5,153 nt of DNA from Bacillota bacterium (GTDB lineage Bacteria > Bacillota > Clostridia > Clostridiales > Caloramatoraceae), in contig JAEWEN010000075.1 in NCBI GenBank assembly GCA_023389275.1, positions 1-5,153 of the forward strand, read 5' to 3'. The first letter of the stretch is position 1. The number at the start of each line of letters is the position of its first letter. Positions 1 through 5,122 of the stretch are shown here, in pieces. Below the pieces are notes generated by a model. It was not told the DNA's origin. It searched no databases and saw only the letters and a list, made by a program, of their open reading frames with translations. Made by a program: the position numbers and the translations under genes.

Positions 1-80
1 TCTGGTTCCAAAAATATATACAAGTGTACTTACTTTTAGATACTTCGCACTTTTGTTACTTAAGTAACCTTAAAGCCTTG
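1..80. other. Flank outside the putative IStron right end, no gene recognised
   Basis: No gene can be supported here. Read on the minus strand just past the proposed element end, all three frames meet a stop within about 25 bases, so no ABC-F reading frame resumes. On the plus strand one frame is open from base 2 to a TAA at 65-67. It could be the tail of a gene starting outside the window, but 21 codons are too few to judge. Two structures are visible: a perfect 14-base palindrome at 55-68 (gttacttaagtaac), and a hairpin with 5-bp arms at 23-27 and 48-52. Confidence 0.4.
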
Positions 81-150
81 GTTGAGCCAGTGCATAAACA
101 AAGTTTTAATTTTATTTATCTCCCACAACCGTATTTTAAAATTTTATATA
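81..150 (-). ncRNA. Omega-RNA-like right end of the IStron
   Basis: Read on the minus strand, this stretch runs ggttgtgggag, then an AT-rich linker, then tgcactggctcaac. It resembles the terminal scaffold of TnpB guide (omega) RNAs, in which the bases following the element end act as guide. The ggttg at 126-130 (minus) can pair with caacc at 80-84 (minus), the kind of closing stem or pseudoknot expected at such an end. The family resemblance is from memory and was not aligned. If correct, the RNA end and the intron 3' splice site would lie at or near the same place, and the guide would be the flank at 80 downward. No TnpB is encoded in the window. Confidence 0.45.
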
Positions 151-312
151 AGAAGATTTTATTTAACCCTCACTTTTAGTGATAAAATATAAACTCCTTT
201 AAAAGGTTTATTTATATTTGTAATTAAATACTTCTTTAAGCTTATTATATTCTAGAACATATGTTATTATTCAAAATTAAAATTAATCATATAAAATTTT
301 AAAATACGGTTG
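126..312. repeat. 24-bp perfect inverted repeat with 139-base spacer
   Basis: Bases 126-149 are the exact reverse complement of 289-312; the pairing stops on both sides. The arms begin with caaccg and continue in an AT tract. The spacer (150-288) holds no ORF. It contains a hairpin at 189-211 (ATAAA plus CCTTT pairing with AAAGG plus TTTAT around a 2-base bulge) and a 5-bp hairpin at 170-182. In RNA read from the minus strand, the arms would fold into a long stem bringing the intron tail next to the omega-RNA-like end. Confidence 0.9.
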
Positions 313-352
313 ATATCTAAAGTGTACATTGTATTATTTTTAGATTGTTCAA

Positions 353-710
353 TTAAGTTCGCTACACTTAACCAGTTCTCCTATGAACTTCTTATGCTTT
401 CACATAAGCACAGACTATATCACCACCTTTAAAAAGGTGCTCCCCATTTCCACTTAACTTTAAGTGTACGAGATTTCTCTCTAGTCGTTGAACCTTCTTC
501 TATTCGAAGCTTGGCTGCTGATTATCCATTATATTAGCACTTAGGATTTAACCTTATGCCATCCTATTTATTTTTTCTACTTTCGTCACCTTCACACTTA
601 CCTTTGTTTCATGGTTATGTTGTGGTTAAATAGGCTTTAGGAACTTCCAGCAATTAAAGGAGTTTTGGGTAATTGCTTACCACTCTACACTCTTTACGAA
701 TGTAGGGAGC
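353..710 (-). ncRNA. Self-splicing group I intron, catalytic core
   Basis: All conserved elements are present in order on the minus strand. P2 is an 8-bp stem (698-705 with 685-692, loop 693-697). P is aattgctggaagttcc (640-655) and Q is aatcagcagccaagc (509-523); their GCTG and CAGC pair as P4. R is gttcaacgactaga (480-493) and S is gatatagtct (412-421); GACTA and TAGTC form P7. P8 is the hairpin at 424-439. P9-type hairpins lie at 375-388 and 353-371. The core resembles ORF-less introns of clostridial IStrons and Bacillus phages. A possible P1 pairs 778-782 with 706-710, directly stacked on P2, but the usual U-G pair at the 5' splice site is not evident, so the splice sites are undefined. 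No homing endonuclease is encoded. Confidence 0.92.
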
Positions 711-767
711 TTTTTATTAAAAATATATTTGTACATGTTTATATATACTTGTTTATATTTTTAACAA

Positions 768-1046
768 CTAAAGAGTTGCTCCTATATATTCGAATACTGT
801 AACATCTTTTGTTTTGCTTAACTCTTCAAATTGACTTACATACCCAATTGTACAATTAGGGTCTATTTCTATCTTACCATCGAACATATATTTTTCAGGA
901 TCCATTAGTATATCTATTAGTGTACTTTTTCCGCTGCCATTTGTTCCTATAAAGGCACAGTGTTGACCTTCCTCTAATGTAAATGAAATATTTTTATATA
1001 GATCCTTTTGTGGAAATGAATAGGACAAGTTATTAACTTTTATCAT
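768..1046 (-). pseudogene. ABC-F family ATPase, N-terminal fragment
   Basis: ABC-F proteins are soluble twin-ATPase translation factors; many protect the ribosome from antibiotics. Only 92 residues remain. They run from the start through the first Walker A (GTNGSGKST, about residues 33-41) and the Q-loop region (GYVSQFE, about 67-73) to VFEYIG. The frame then ends ATL-stop. The ABC signature, Walker B, inter-domain linker and whole second ATPase domain are missing (full members are about 480-650 residues), so no ATPase activity is possible. The start at 1046 (MIKVNN) is preferred over 1064 because an aagagg Shine-Dalgarno (1054-1059) lies 7 bases before it. Similarity to clostridial ABC-F proteins, as remembered, stops after YIG, close to the putative IStron. 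Splicing would not obviously restore the gene, because the far flank has stops in all frames. Confidence 0.75.
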
Positions 1047-1071
1047 AATTATACCTCTTCTCATAAGTGAA

Positions 1072-1097
1072 AAAGAGCCTATAAAAATAAGCTCTTT
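1072..1097 (-). terminator. Terminator-like hairpin in the ABC-F leader (possible attenuator)
   Basis: Arms aaagagc (1072-1078) and gctcttt (1091-1097) pair over 7 bp around a 12-base loop. On the minus strand the hairpin is followed by a short T-run (gctctttttc) and then, about 13 bases on, by the ABC-F Shine-Dalgarno. It lies between the predicted promoter and the start codon, as expected for transcription attenuation. Inducible ABC-F genes are often controlled this way. The stem is short and the T-run brief, so strength is uncertain. Confidence 0.45.
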
Positions 1098-1172
1098 AAT
1101 ATATTAACTTACTAATTTGAATTTCCCACTTAGTTTTATGTAGTAAAAAATTTTATTAAGTTTAGTATTGAT

Positions 1173-1201
1173 AGAATAACACCTTTTTATAATAAGTTCA
1201 A
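1173..1201 (-). promoter_or_regulatory. Predicted sigma-A-type promoter for the ABC-F fragment
   Basis: Minus-strand -35 TTGAAC (1196-1201) and -10 TATTCT (1173-1178) are separated by exactly 17 bases; each hexamer matches 4 of 6 consensus positions. Transcription would start near 1166, giving a leader of about 120 bases that contains the terminator-like hairpin at 1072-1097. Confidence 0.4.
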
Positions 1202-1287
1202 TAATTTTACTTCATGAACAAGAACGATTCTTAAATATTTGAATATTATATATAGAATAATATTATGTCTTAAAAAGGAGAAATATA
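1202..1287 (+). promoter_or_regulatory. Upstream region of the Gly/Pro-rich protein gene
   Basis: This is the gene-proximal part of the 241-base divergent intergenic region. It contains an inverted repeat aagaa-cga-ttctt (1220-1232) that could be a small operator. A weak -35/-10 pair, TTGAAT (1239-1244) and TATTAT (1261-1266), has a 16-base spacer, but that start point would leave almost no leader before the Shine-Dalgarno. No promoter is clear. Sporulation sigma-factor sites were considered and none matched well. Confidence 0.25.
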
Positions 1288-1770
1288 ATGAAAAGAAATC
1301 AATCAGAGGAAAGCTGGGAGGCTTATTTTAGAGATTTGCAAAATCAATCACCTAATGAGGATGTTCTAGATGTATATCTAGAAGATGACAACTTATTTCC
1401 AGCTTATATGTCCTTTGAAGATTATGGAAGTGGCAATGAAGACATTTATAGCAATTCAATAGAAGATGATTATTCTCGTTTTATGTTTCCAGGTGGTAGT
1501 CCATCAGGTCCACCAGGTGGTGGGCAATCTCCTGCTCCTAAGATATCGCCAGGTGGTGGACAATTTACTATAAATAATTGTAGGAGGATGGCAATAGTTA
1601 GAATAAGTATGAGAAGAGGGTTTAATCCTTCTAATTTTCATATGATAGTAGATAGGGCAGATAATAGAAGCATTAGAGGATTTAGAATAGCTTGTGAAGG
1701 TGGTAGAGTTAGATTTGTACCAATAGCTTTAGAATATAGAAATATTGATGTTATAGAATGTGCATTTTAG
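1288..1770 (+). CDS. Gly/Pro-rich clostridial protein of unknown function
   Basis: The 160 residues fall into three parts. Residues 1-65 are acidic, with many D, E, N and S. Residues 68-92 are a collagen-like Gly/Pro linker (PGGSPSGPPGGG, SPGGGQ). Residues 98-160 are a basic, compact domain beginning NNCRRMAIVRI and ending IDVIECAF, with paired cysteines near its ends (98 and 158) and one at 136. From memory this layout matches a family of small clostridial proteins with a PPG-type linker and a C-terminal C...F..V.R.S..GFR...V...ID...C domain, sometimes annotated 'transporter' without support. It has no signal peptide or membrane segment. The start has a good aaaggag (1274-1280) 7 bases upstream. 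It appears monocistronic, with a terminator at 1904-1939. A surface or spore role is possible but unproven. Confidence 0.85.
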   Translation: MKRNQSEESWEAYFRDLQNQSPNEDVLDVYLEDDNLFPAYMSFEDYGSGNEDIYSNSIEDDYSRFMFPGGSPSGPPGGGQSPAPKISPGGGQFTINNCRRMAIVRISMRRGFNPSNFHMIVDRADNRSIRGFRIACEGGRVRFVPIALEYRNIDVIECAF

Positions 1771-1799
1771 ATTGAATTTAACAGAAGGTATCCAAGGAA

Positions 1800-1874
1800 A
1801 TGGCTGAACACTTAGGAGAAGCTTCTAAAATAATTATAAAACATTGTATGCTTGTAAAGCGCGATTTAGGATAG
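1800..1874 (+). CDS. Possible 24-codon small ORF or gene remnant
   Basis: ATG at 1800 opens a 24-residue frame (MAEHLGEASKIII..., ending KRDLG) closed by TAG at 1872. The frame is open from 1782, reading QKVSKE before the ATG. Its composition is protein-like. A +1 shift at the stop would continue as IEVKERNIFSW, suggesting a decayed longer gene. The only Shine-Dalgarno candidates are agaagg (1784-1789), 10 bases upstream and acceptable in spacing but incomplete, and aagga, which is too close. It lies between the Gly/Pro-rich gene and its terminator, so it would be co-transcribed. The product is not recognised, and the ORF may be chance. Confidence 0.25.
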   Translation: MAEHLGEASKIIIKHCMLVKRDLG

Positions 1875-1903
1875 AAGTTAAAGAGAGAAATATATTTAGT
1901 TGG

Positions 1904-1939
1904 AAAAAAGGGACTTATTATAGTCTCTTTTTTATTTTA
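1904..1939 (+). terminator. Strong rho-independent terminator
   Basis: A 12-bp stem pairs 1904-1915 (aaaaaagggact) with 1922-1933 (agtctctttttt), with one G-T wobble and a 6-base loop, tattat. It is followed by a further T-rich stretch. The A-run and T-run flanks make it potentially active in both directions. It closes the transcript of the Gly/Pro-rich protein gene and isolates it from the downstream operon. Confidence 0.85.
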
Positions 1940-2141
1940 ACATCTATTTTATTATGGTATTTAGCATGTTAATAATTATTAAAATGTATTATATAGAGAT
2001 ATTTACATAATCATTATACAAAAAAAGGTTATTTTATATTTATCGTATTGTTTTACTAAAATATAAGTAAAATTAAAGAAAGAATTAAGAAATATGTTAA
2101 AATAAATATTGAATATATTAATAAAGTGAGGTAGAAGTAAA
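1940..2141 (+). promoter_or_regulatory. AT-rich upstream region of the AAA operon
   Basis: This stretch should contain the operon promoter, but no pair of hexamers stands out. The best candidate, TTAAAG (2073-2078) with TAAAAT (2098-2103), has a long 19-base spacer. Two symmetric sites are visible: a perfect 14-base palindrome ttaataattattaa (1969-1982), and an inverted repeat ttttact/agtaaaa (2051-2057 and 2066-2072) around an 8-base spacer. Either could be an operator, although AT-rich DNA makes such repeats by chance. No ORF is supported here. Confidence 0.35.
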
Positions 2142-2618
2142 ATGAGTGTATCACTAGTATTAGTACCATTGGCTTTAGCAATAGGTGGAGCACTGTCAGA
2201 TTTGTCAGAAAATGAAACAATAAAATATGAAGATGTAAATAATATTACAGAAAATAATAGTGAAAGTAATAAATGTTATCAGGTACAAACACCTATAAAA
2301 AGAATGGACTTACTGTTAAGATCTGTTTCTGAATTAGATTATAATCTACAGCAAGTAAACAATAAATATATAATAAAAGAGTCTAATGGTGATATAGAAT
2401 TTATAACAAATAATAATAAAATTGATATATTATTTAATTCTAACTATTCAAGGGAGCAAGTTCAAAGTATATCCTCAGATATATATAATCAATATACATC
2501 AGTGCTTCAATCAGAAGTATATAATACGCTGAAGCAAAAAGCTGAGGAAAGAGGTTATACACTAGAAAGTGAAGCTATTGAAGAGGATAATTCTATAGTA
2601 CTTAACTTTACAGTATAG
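2142..2618 (+). CDS. Ycf35/DUF1257-like protein with hydrophobic N-terminus
   Basis: The product is 158 residues. Residues 3-18 are hydrophobic (VSLVLVPLALAIGGAL) with no basic residue before them, so they could be an uncleaved membrane anchor rather than a classical signal peptide. Residues 20-48 are a polar Asn/Glu-rich linker. Residues about 50-158 resemble the Ycf35/DUF1257 fold: the opening IKRMDLLLRSVSELDY, a central strand-rich part, and the closing helix plus strand YNTLKQKAEERGYTL...IVLNF. In cyanobacteria and algal plastids this family accompanies the Ycf46 AAA ATPase, as it does here; its biochemistry is unknown. The start has gtgaggt (2126-2132) 9 bases upstream. It is the first gene of the operon; the next gene begins 10 bases after its stop. 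Family assignment is by eye and fairly confident. Confidence 0.75.
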   Translation: MSVSLVLVPLALAIGGALSDLSENETIKYEDVNNITENNSESNKCYQVQTPIKRMDLLLRSVSELDYNLQQVNNKYIIKESNGDIEFITNNNKIDILFNSNYSREQVQSISSDIYNQYTSVLQSEVYNTLKQKAEERGYTLESEAIEEDNSIVLNFTV

Positions 2619-2628
2619 GAGGGGGAGT

Positions 2629-2841
2629 ATGAGTAAAAGTTTAATAGTAAAAATATGTCCAGATGGAAAAATTGAAGCAAAAGTAGAGGGTTTTAAGGGA
2701 AATGAATGTTGTAAGTATATAAATATTCTAGAAGAGTTACTTGATGCTGAGACAGTTGATTCTGAGTACACAGAAGAATTTTATAATACTACAGTTATTC
2801 ATGAAAGTGCTTTAGAAGAGGTGAAAAATAATGACTACTAA
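2629..2841 (+). CDS. DUF2997-like small protein
   Basis: A 70-residue soluble protein. It opens with a strand pair (KSLIVKICPDGKIEAKVEGF), followed by GFKGNECCKYINILEELL, which matches the remembered DUF2997 pattern of GFKG, then Cys, then a helix. It ends with an acidic tail containing YTEEFY. Cysteines 27 and 28 sit next to each other where the family usually has at least one. DUF2997 genes commonly sit beside DUF1257 and Ycf46-type AAA genes, so context supports the call. Function is unknown; an adaptor for the ATPase is an inference. A near-perfect Shine-Dalgarno, aggaggggg (2617-2625), overlaps the previous stop codon, and the last 11 bases overlap the next gene, so translation is probably coupled on both sides. 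Confidence 0.8.
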   Translation: MSKSLIVKICPDGKIEAKVEGFKGNECCKYINILEELLDAETVDSEYTEEFYNTTVIHESALEEVKNNDY

Positions 2842-3484
2842 AGAAGTAAAGGTAAACAAGCTTAGATTAACTTGGTGGATGTATATAGCACTTATTCCAG
2901 GACTAGTTTTTATACCTTTTGCTTATGCAGGATTTTCATCAAAGGATAGAAAACTTGTATATTTTGCATACATTTACTTTTTACCAATTATACTTGTAGA
3001 TTATTTTCCAAGTTTATCGGCACTAGCATGGATAGGAGGAATCATTCATATTTTCTTAATAAAAAACAAGTACGTTAAAAGAAGATTAGAAATGAAGTCT
3101 AATAAACTAAATAAATTTAGCAGTTTAGAAACTGTTGAAAAAGTTAGTACAGTTGAAAAAGAAGTGGTAAAAATTAAAATAGAGGAGGAGTTAAAAGAAA
3201 CTGAAAATGTAAGTTTAGACCTAGGTAAAGAAGAGGATAAGTTAGTAGATATAAATTGCTGTAGTGAAGAGGAGCTGGAAAAGCTACCATTTATAAACTC
3301 GATTATTGCTAAAAAAGCAATACAACAAAGAGAAGCTATAGGAAGTTTTAGTTCTGTAGAAGAGTTTGGAATAAGTATAGGATTAAAACCACATATAATA
3401 GAAAAAATTCGTCCTTTAGTTATAGTAGGAGAAGTAAGTGTAAAAGAAGATAAAAAAGAAAAAGGTAGAGTAATAGATTTATAA
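2831..3484 (+). CDS. Membrane protein with cytoplasmic ComEA-like helix-hairpin-helix domain
   Basis: The product is 217 residues. Residues about 15-34, 42-59 and 62-78 are hydrophobic, giving two or three membrane segments, followed by a basic stop (KNKYVKRRLEMK). Residues 84-137 are a charged Lys/Glu linker. Residues 138-199 are a helix-hairpin-helix pair like ComEA: VDINCCSEEELEKLPFI, then REAIGSFSSVEEF, then GLKPHIIEKIRPLVIV. The usual PGIG hairpin is replaced by PFIN, so DNA binding is doubtful and protein binding possible. The positive-inside pattern suggests the domain faces the cytoplasm. This differs from true ComEA, whose domain is outside. The tail ends KGRVIDL, echoing the AAA protein's GGRAIDF. 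A Shine-Dalgarno, gaggtg (2818-2823), 7 bases upstream, fixes the start inside the preceding gene. Confidence 0.8.
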   Translation: MTTKEVKVNKLRLTWWMYIALIPGLVFIPFAYAGFSSKDRKLVYFAYIYFLPIILVDYFPSLSALAWIGGIIHIFLIKNKYVKRRLEMKSNKLNKFSSLETVEKVSTVEKEVVKIKIEEELKETENVSLDLGKEEDKLVDINCCSEEELEKLPFINSIIAKKAIQQREAIGSFSSVEEFGISIGLKPHIIEKIRPLVIVGEVSVKEDKKEKGRVIDL

Positions 3485-3499
3485 AGGGGAAAGTAGTTC

Positions 3500-5122
3500 A
3501 TGGAATTTAAGCAGGATTTAGGAAATATGTTAAGAGCAAGATTTCCATATATATATATTTCATCATGGGAAGAAGATAGAGTATTAGATACTATAAGTAT
3601 AGTAGCACAAGATGAAAATTTAATAAAAACAAAAAGAAATGTATTATCTTGGTCTCTTACAAATGGAATAGTAAAAGATGGGTGCCAAATATCAAAAGAT
3701 ACTAAAAATCCTATGAAAGCATTAGAATTTATAGAAAAATATGATGAAGCTTCAATTTTTGTATTAAAGGATTTTCATGTATTTTTAGGAGACGGAAACA
3801 GGCCTTGTGATTTAGAAATAGTAAGAAAGCTTAGAGATTTAGTATATATATTAAAACAATCAATAAAACCTAAAAATATTATATTTATATCACCTAGATT
3901 AGTTTTACCAAATGATTTGCAAAAAGATGTAACGGTAATGGAGTTTGAACTTCCAGGTGCAAAGGAACTAGAAGAGCTGTTAATAGAAATGATAGAAGTA
4001 AATACACAAAGTGGGAAATTAACAGTAGACCTTACATTAGAAGAAAGAGAAATGCTAGCAAAAGCATCTTTAGGGCTTACATATCAAGAAGCGGAAAATG
4101 CCTTTGCAAGGGCTATGGTTACTAATAGCAGTATAGATAAAAGAGATATTGAATTAGTATTAGAGGAAAAAAGACAAATAATAAAAAAATCAGAAATACT
4201 AGAGTTTATAAAGCATGATTTAAAAATGGATGATGTAGGAGGTTTAGAGAATTTAAAAAGATGGATAATAAAAAGGAATAACTCTTGGTTACAATCTGCA
4301 TCTACATATTGTCTTCCTAATCCTAAGGGAGTACTTATTACAGGGGTTCCTGGTTGTGGAAAAAGTTTAATAGCAAAAGCGATAAGTGCTATGTGGCAGC
4401 TACCATTACTAAGACTAGATATGGGAAAAATCTATAGTGGATTAGTAGGAAGTAGTGAAGAAAATATGCGTAAAGCTATAAAAACAGCTGAAGCAGTATC
4501 ACCATCTATATTATGGATAGACGAAATAGAAAAAGGATTTGGAAATAATAGTAATGGAGATAGTGGTACTTCAACACGTATATTAGGTACTTTTTTAACA
4601 TGGATGCAAGAAAAAAATAAGCCTGTATTTGTAGTAGCAACTGCAAATAATATACACAACTTACCATCAGAGCTACTTAGAAAAGGGCGTTTTGATGAAA
4701 TATTCTTTGTAGACTTACCTACAAAAAGAGAAAGAGTAGACATATTTAATTTACATTTAAATAAAAGACTAAAAGACGAAAAGGTAAAATCATCAATAAC
4801 TATAAATGAAGAATTATTAGATAGATTAGCACAGTTAACAGAAGGATTTGTAGGAGCTGAAATAGAGCACATTGTAGTTAGTGGATTATTTGAAGCATTT
4901 TATGAAGGAAGAGGATTAACTTGTGATGATTTAGTAAAAGCAATACATAGCACTGTTCCACTATCAGTTACACAAGCAGAACAAATAAGAGGAATACGTA
5001 CTTGGGCATCTACTAGAGCAGTAGCTGCAACTCCTAGAAGTGATAGAGAAGAATATGATAATTTTACAGAAGAAAGTTCAGATATAATTGCATCTAGAGG
5101 TGGAAGGGCGATTGATTTCTAA
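3500..5122 (+). CDS. Ycf46-family AAA ATPase
   Basis: The product is 540 residues. The N-terminal domain (about 1-230) carries the Ycf46 hallmarks ARFPYIYISSWEEDRVL (13-29), IFVLKDFHVFL (86-96) and RKLRDL (109-114). The AAA domain (about 240-490) has Walker A GVPGCGKS (282-289, Lys288), Walker B ILWIDEIEKGF (337-347, Asp341 and Glu342), sensor-1 Asn in ATANN (380-384), arginine-finger candidates Arg394 and Arg397 in LLRKGRFDE, and a sensor-2 region GFVGAEI (449-455). All catalytic residues are intact. The pore-loop segment is SGLVG (313-317), with Leu where many unfoldases have an aromatic residue. A tail (491-540) ends GGRAIDF. It is soluble and probably oligomeric; the substrate is unknown. 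In cyanobacteria a homologue has been linked to carbon utilisation. The Shine-Dalgarno gggg (3486-3489) precedes the start, 15 bases after the previous gene. Confidence 0.92.
   Translation: MEFKQDLGNMLRARFPYIYISSWEEDRVLDTISIVAQDENLIKTKRNVLSWSLTNGIVKDGCQISKDTKNPMKALEFIEKYDEASIFVLKDFHVFLGDGNRPCDLEIVRKLRDLVYILKQSIKPKNIIFISPRLVLPNDLQKDVTVMEFELPGAKELEELLIEMIEVNTQSGKLTVDLTLEEREMLAKASLGLTYQEAENAFARAMVTNSSIDKRDIELVLEEKRQIIKKSEILEFIKHDLKMDDVGGLENLKRWIIKRNNSWLQSASTYCLPNPKGVLITGVPGCGKSLIAKAISAMWQLPLLRLDMGKIYSGLVGSSEENMRKAIKTAEAVSPSILWIDEIEKGFGNNSNGDSGTSTRILGTFLTWMQEKNKPVFVVATANNIHNLPSELLRKGRFDEIFFVDLPTKRERVDIFNLHLNKRLKDEKVKSSITINEELLDRLAQLTEGFVGAEIEHIVVSGLFEAFYEGRGLTCDDLVKAIHSTVPLSVTQAEQIRGIRTWASTRAVAATPRSDREEYDNFTEESSDIIASRGGRAIDF

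Larger units (their letters stand above)
81..777 (-). mobile_element. Miniature IStron-like element (group I intron plus IS605/TnpB-type right end), no transposase
   Basis: An IStron is a transposable element whose DNA ends are those of an IS605-family insertion sequence and whose transcript carries a self-splicing group I intron. Here the minus strand has a full intron core (710 to 353), then an AT-rich stretch, then an end resembling the conserved 3' part of TnpB omega-RNAs, with tgcactggctcaac at 81-94. No tnpA or tnpB reading frame exists between them. This would therefore be a non-autonomous derivative that depends on a full-length relative in trans. The right boundary near 81 rests on a TCAAC-like IS605 cleavage motif recalled from the family. 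The left boundary is near 777, where ABC-F similarity stops; no TTGAT-type target site was found there. The alternative is a plain ORF-less group I intron next to an unrelated repeat. The intron is certain, the IStron label moderately so. Confidence 0.6.

Noticed and set aside
150..288. Remnant of the TnpB C-terminus between the inverted repeats
   Set aside because: No frame on the minus strand shows recognisable TnpB zinc-finger or RuvC residues; the stretch is dense in stops and hairpins.
126..312. CRISPR-like or transposon terminal repeat pair
   Set aside because: There are only two copies, in inverted orientation, internal to the element rather than at its ends, with no spacer array.
1047..1064. 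Upstream ATG at 1064 as the ABC-F start
   Set aside because: The internal ATG at 1046 has an aagagg site 7 bases away and begins the conserved IKVNNL; the upstream six residues overlap that ribosome-binding site.
1202..1287. Sporulation sigma-factor promoter for the Gly/Pro-rich gene
   Set aside because: No sigma-E, -F, -G or -K pair of boxes matched with proper spacing.
2562..2771. 69-codon minus-strand ORF
   Set aside because: It overlaps two well-supported plus-strand genes and has no recognisable domain.
3046..3501. 151-codon minus-strand ORF
   Set aside because: It lies opposite the membrane helix-hairpin-helix gene, is Ser/Phe/Leu-rich as antisense frames are, and has no ribosome-binding site logic.
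4432..4872. 146-codon minus-strand ORF
   Set aside because: It is antisense to the AAA core of the Ycf46-type ATPase, whose motifs are unmistakable.
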